Source: CAYLZW01 sp964388085
Lineage (GTDB): Bacteria; Myxococcota; UBA727; CAYLZW01
Direction: 5' to 3'
Length of the DNA: 64,000 bases
Assembly: GCA_964388085.1 (NCBI GenBank)
Contig: CAYLZW010000001.1
Coordinates: 15,733-79,732, forward strand
The position numbers and the translations under genes are program-made. Of this stretch, positions 63,117 to 64,000 are shown one piece after another. The stretch's first letter is position 1. Every line of letters starts with the position of its first letter. The notes under the pieces were generated by a model that was not told the DNA's origin, did not search any database, and saw nothing but the letters and a program-made list of their open reading frames with translations.

Positions 63117-64000
63117 TCAGAGCCCGGCCTCGTCGAACACCTTGCCTGGGTTCAAGAGGCCCTTCGGGTCGAACGCCCGCTTGATGGCGCGGAACAGCTC
63201 GACCTCGGCGGCGCCGCGCGTGTAGCGCAGCAGCGGCTTCTTGATGAGGCCGATGCCGTGCTCGGCCGACACCGAGCCCGCGTGCTGCTCCAGCAGCCGC
63301 GCCAGGTCGTGGTCGACGTCGTGCACCCGGACGAGGAAGGTCTCCTTCGCCATGGCGGGCGGCTTCGGCAGGTTCACGTGCAGGTTGCCGTCGCCGATGT
63401 GGCCGAAGAGAAACACGACCAGTTCGGGATAGCGCTCCGACAACAGCGCCTCGAGGCTGGCGACGAACGAGGACAGGCGGCTGACCGGCACCGCGACGTC
63501 ACTCTTGTGCACCACGCCGCGGTGGCTGAGGCTCTCGGTGATGTTCTCGCGCAGCGCCCACAGCGAACGGGCCTGGGCGACGGAGGCCGCGCGCACGCCA
63601 TCGCGCACGAGCCCGCTGCTGAGCGCGTGCTCGAGCCAGCCCTCGAGGTCCGCGGCGTCGCGCGGCGCCACCTCGAGCAGGGCGTACACGGGCCAACGCC
63701 GCGCAAACGGTGAGCGCCCGCGACCGCGTGCCTCGACCTCCGCGAGGCAGGCGTCCGTGAAGAACTCCAACGCCAGGATGTCGAACGGTCCTTGGCGGGC
63801 GGCCGCGCAGAGCTGCAGCAGACCGCTGAAGTCATCCGCGCCGAACAGCGTCACCTCGCTCGGCGGGGGCAAGCGGGTCAGCTTCAGCACGGCCTCCGTC
63901 ACGACGGCGAGGACGCCTTCGCTGCCGATCAGCAGCTGCCGCAGGTCGAGGCCGGTGTTGTTCTTCTCGAGCGCGCCGTTCAGGCGCAGCACCTCGCCGC
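63117..64000 (-). CDS. FAD-linked oxidase, GlcD/D-lactate dehydrogenase type, 5' partial
   Basis: The reading frame runs off the end of the window, so the N-terminal FAD-binding part is missing; about 293 C-terminal residues are present. 'NNTGLDLRQLLIGSEGVLAV' and 'VFLFGHIGDGNLHVNLPKPP' with 'SAEHGIGLIKKP' are signatures of FAD-linked oxidases such as glycolate oxidase GlcD and D-lactate dehydrogenases. It would oxidise an alpha-hydroxy acid and pass electrons to a quinone or cytochrome. Substrate cannot be told from this part. Confidence 0.9.
   Translation of the reverse strand, partial: GEVLRLNGALEKNNTGLDLRQLLIGSEGVLAVVTEAVLKLTRLPPPSEVTLFGADDFSGLLQLCAAARQGPFDILALEFFTDACLAEVEARGRGRSPFARRWPVYALLEVAPRDAADLEGWLEHALSSGLVRDGVRAASVAQARSLWALRENITESLSHRGVVHKSDVAVPVSRLSSFVASLEALLSERYPELVVFLFGHIGDGNLHVNLPKPPAMAKETFLVRVHDVDHDLARLLEQHAGSVSAEHGIGLIKKPLLRYTRGAAEVELFRAIKRAFDPKGLLNPGKVFDEAGL

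Overview
The window is high-GC DNA packed with genes, many of them overlapping by 4 bp. It most likely comes from a Myxococcota (former Deltaproteobacteria, myxobacterial) chromosome. The evidence is a MYXO-CTERM-like sorting tail on a D,D-carboxypeptidase, many lipoproteins with (GE)n or D/A/G-rich linkers, thrombospondin-type-3/OmpA surface proteins, a Hanks-type kinase and a pseudokinase, PilZ and DUF4388 domains, a caspase-like peptidase and a SycD-like chaperone. No mobile element, integrase, phage gene, CRISPR array or rRNA was seen. There is one tRNA (Phe).

Layout. 1-3.2 kb: the end of a beta-propeller protein, an exo/endonuclease-phosphatase family lipoprotein and a YeaR/TehB-like cupin. 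3.2-11.7 kb: glycogen synthase overlapping one ATP-grasp ligase, a divergent paralogous ATP-grasp ligase, a GCS2 (glutamate-cysteine-ligase-like) enzyme fused to CBS domains, and a STAND ATPase with a C-terminal DNA-binding-like domain. This is a candidate small-molecule or peptide ligase locus. 12-19.6 kb: membrane and envelope genes (TM-helix channel, bestrophin, anchored D,D-carboxypeptidase, CNNM/CorC transporter), a HIT-type nucleotidyl enzyme and a DUF507 protein. 19.7-26.8 kb: two translationally coupled propeller lipoproteins, then a 1144-aa signalling scaffold (pseudokinase, MshEN, degenerate receiver, DUF4388).

26.9-36 kb: an unrecognised 535-aa secretable-looking protein, TPR-zincin, DUF1178 and PilZ genes, a collagen-like DUF7151 lipoprotein, an Fe-alcohol dehydrogenase, radA and slyD. 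36.2-40.6 kb: a tightly coupled operon of envelope genes that includes rlmE. 40.6-40.9 kb: tRNA-Phe followed by a decayed partial copy of itself and its terminator. 40.9-46.4 kb: a LiaF-like protein, a (GE)24 lipoprotein, a PHA-system protein, and a SycD/LcrH-like chaperone downstream of a DUF1521 self-cleaving-type protein. The last pair looks like an orphan type III secretion chaperone/substrate pair. 46.6-51.7 kb: kinase, TPR-membrane protein and Cys-rich protein in one operon, plus a di-haem peroxidase. 51.8-63.1 kb: a lipoprotein, a 49-aa secreted microprotein whose tail resembles that of the lipoprotein, then ECF sigma factor, putative membrane anti-sigma factor, caspase-like protease, lipoprotein, a 1297-aa TSP3/OmpA double protein and a secreted membrane protein, with junctions that mostly overlap by 1-4 bp. 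The window ends inside a GlcD-type FAD oxidase.

All functional calls are from reading the translations. No database search was run.
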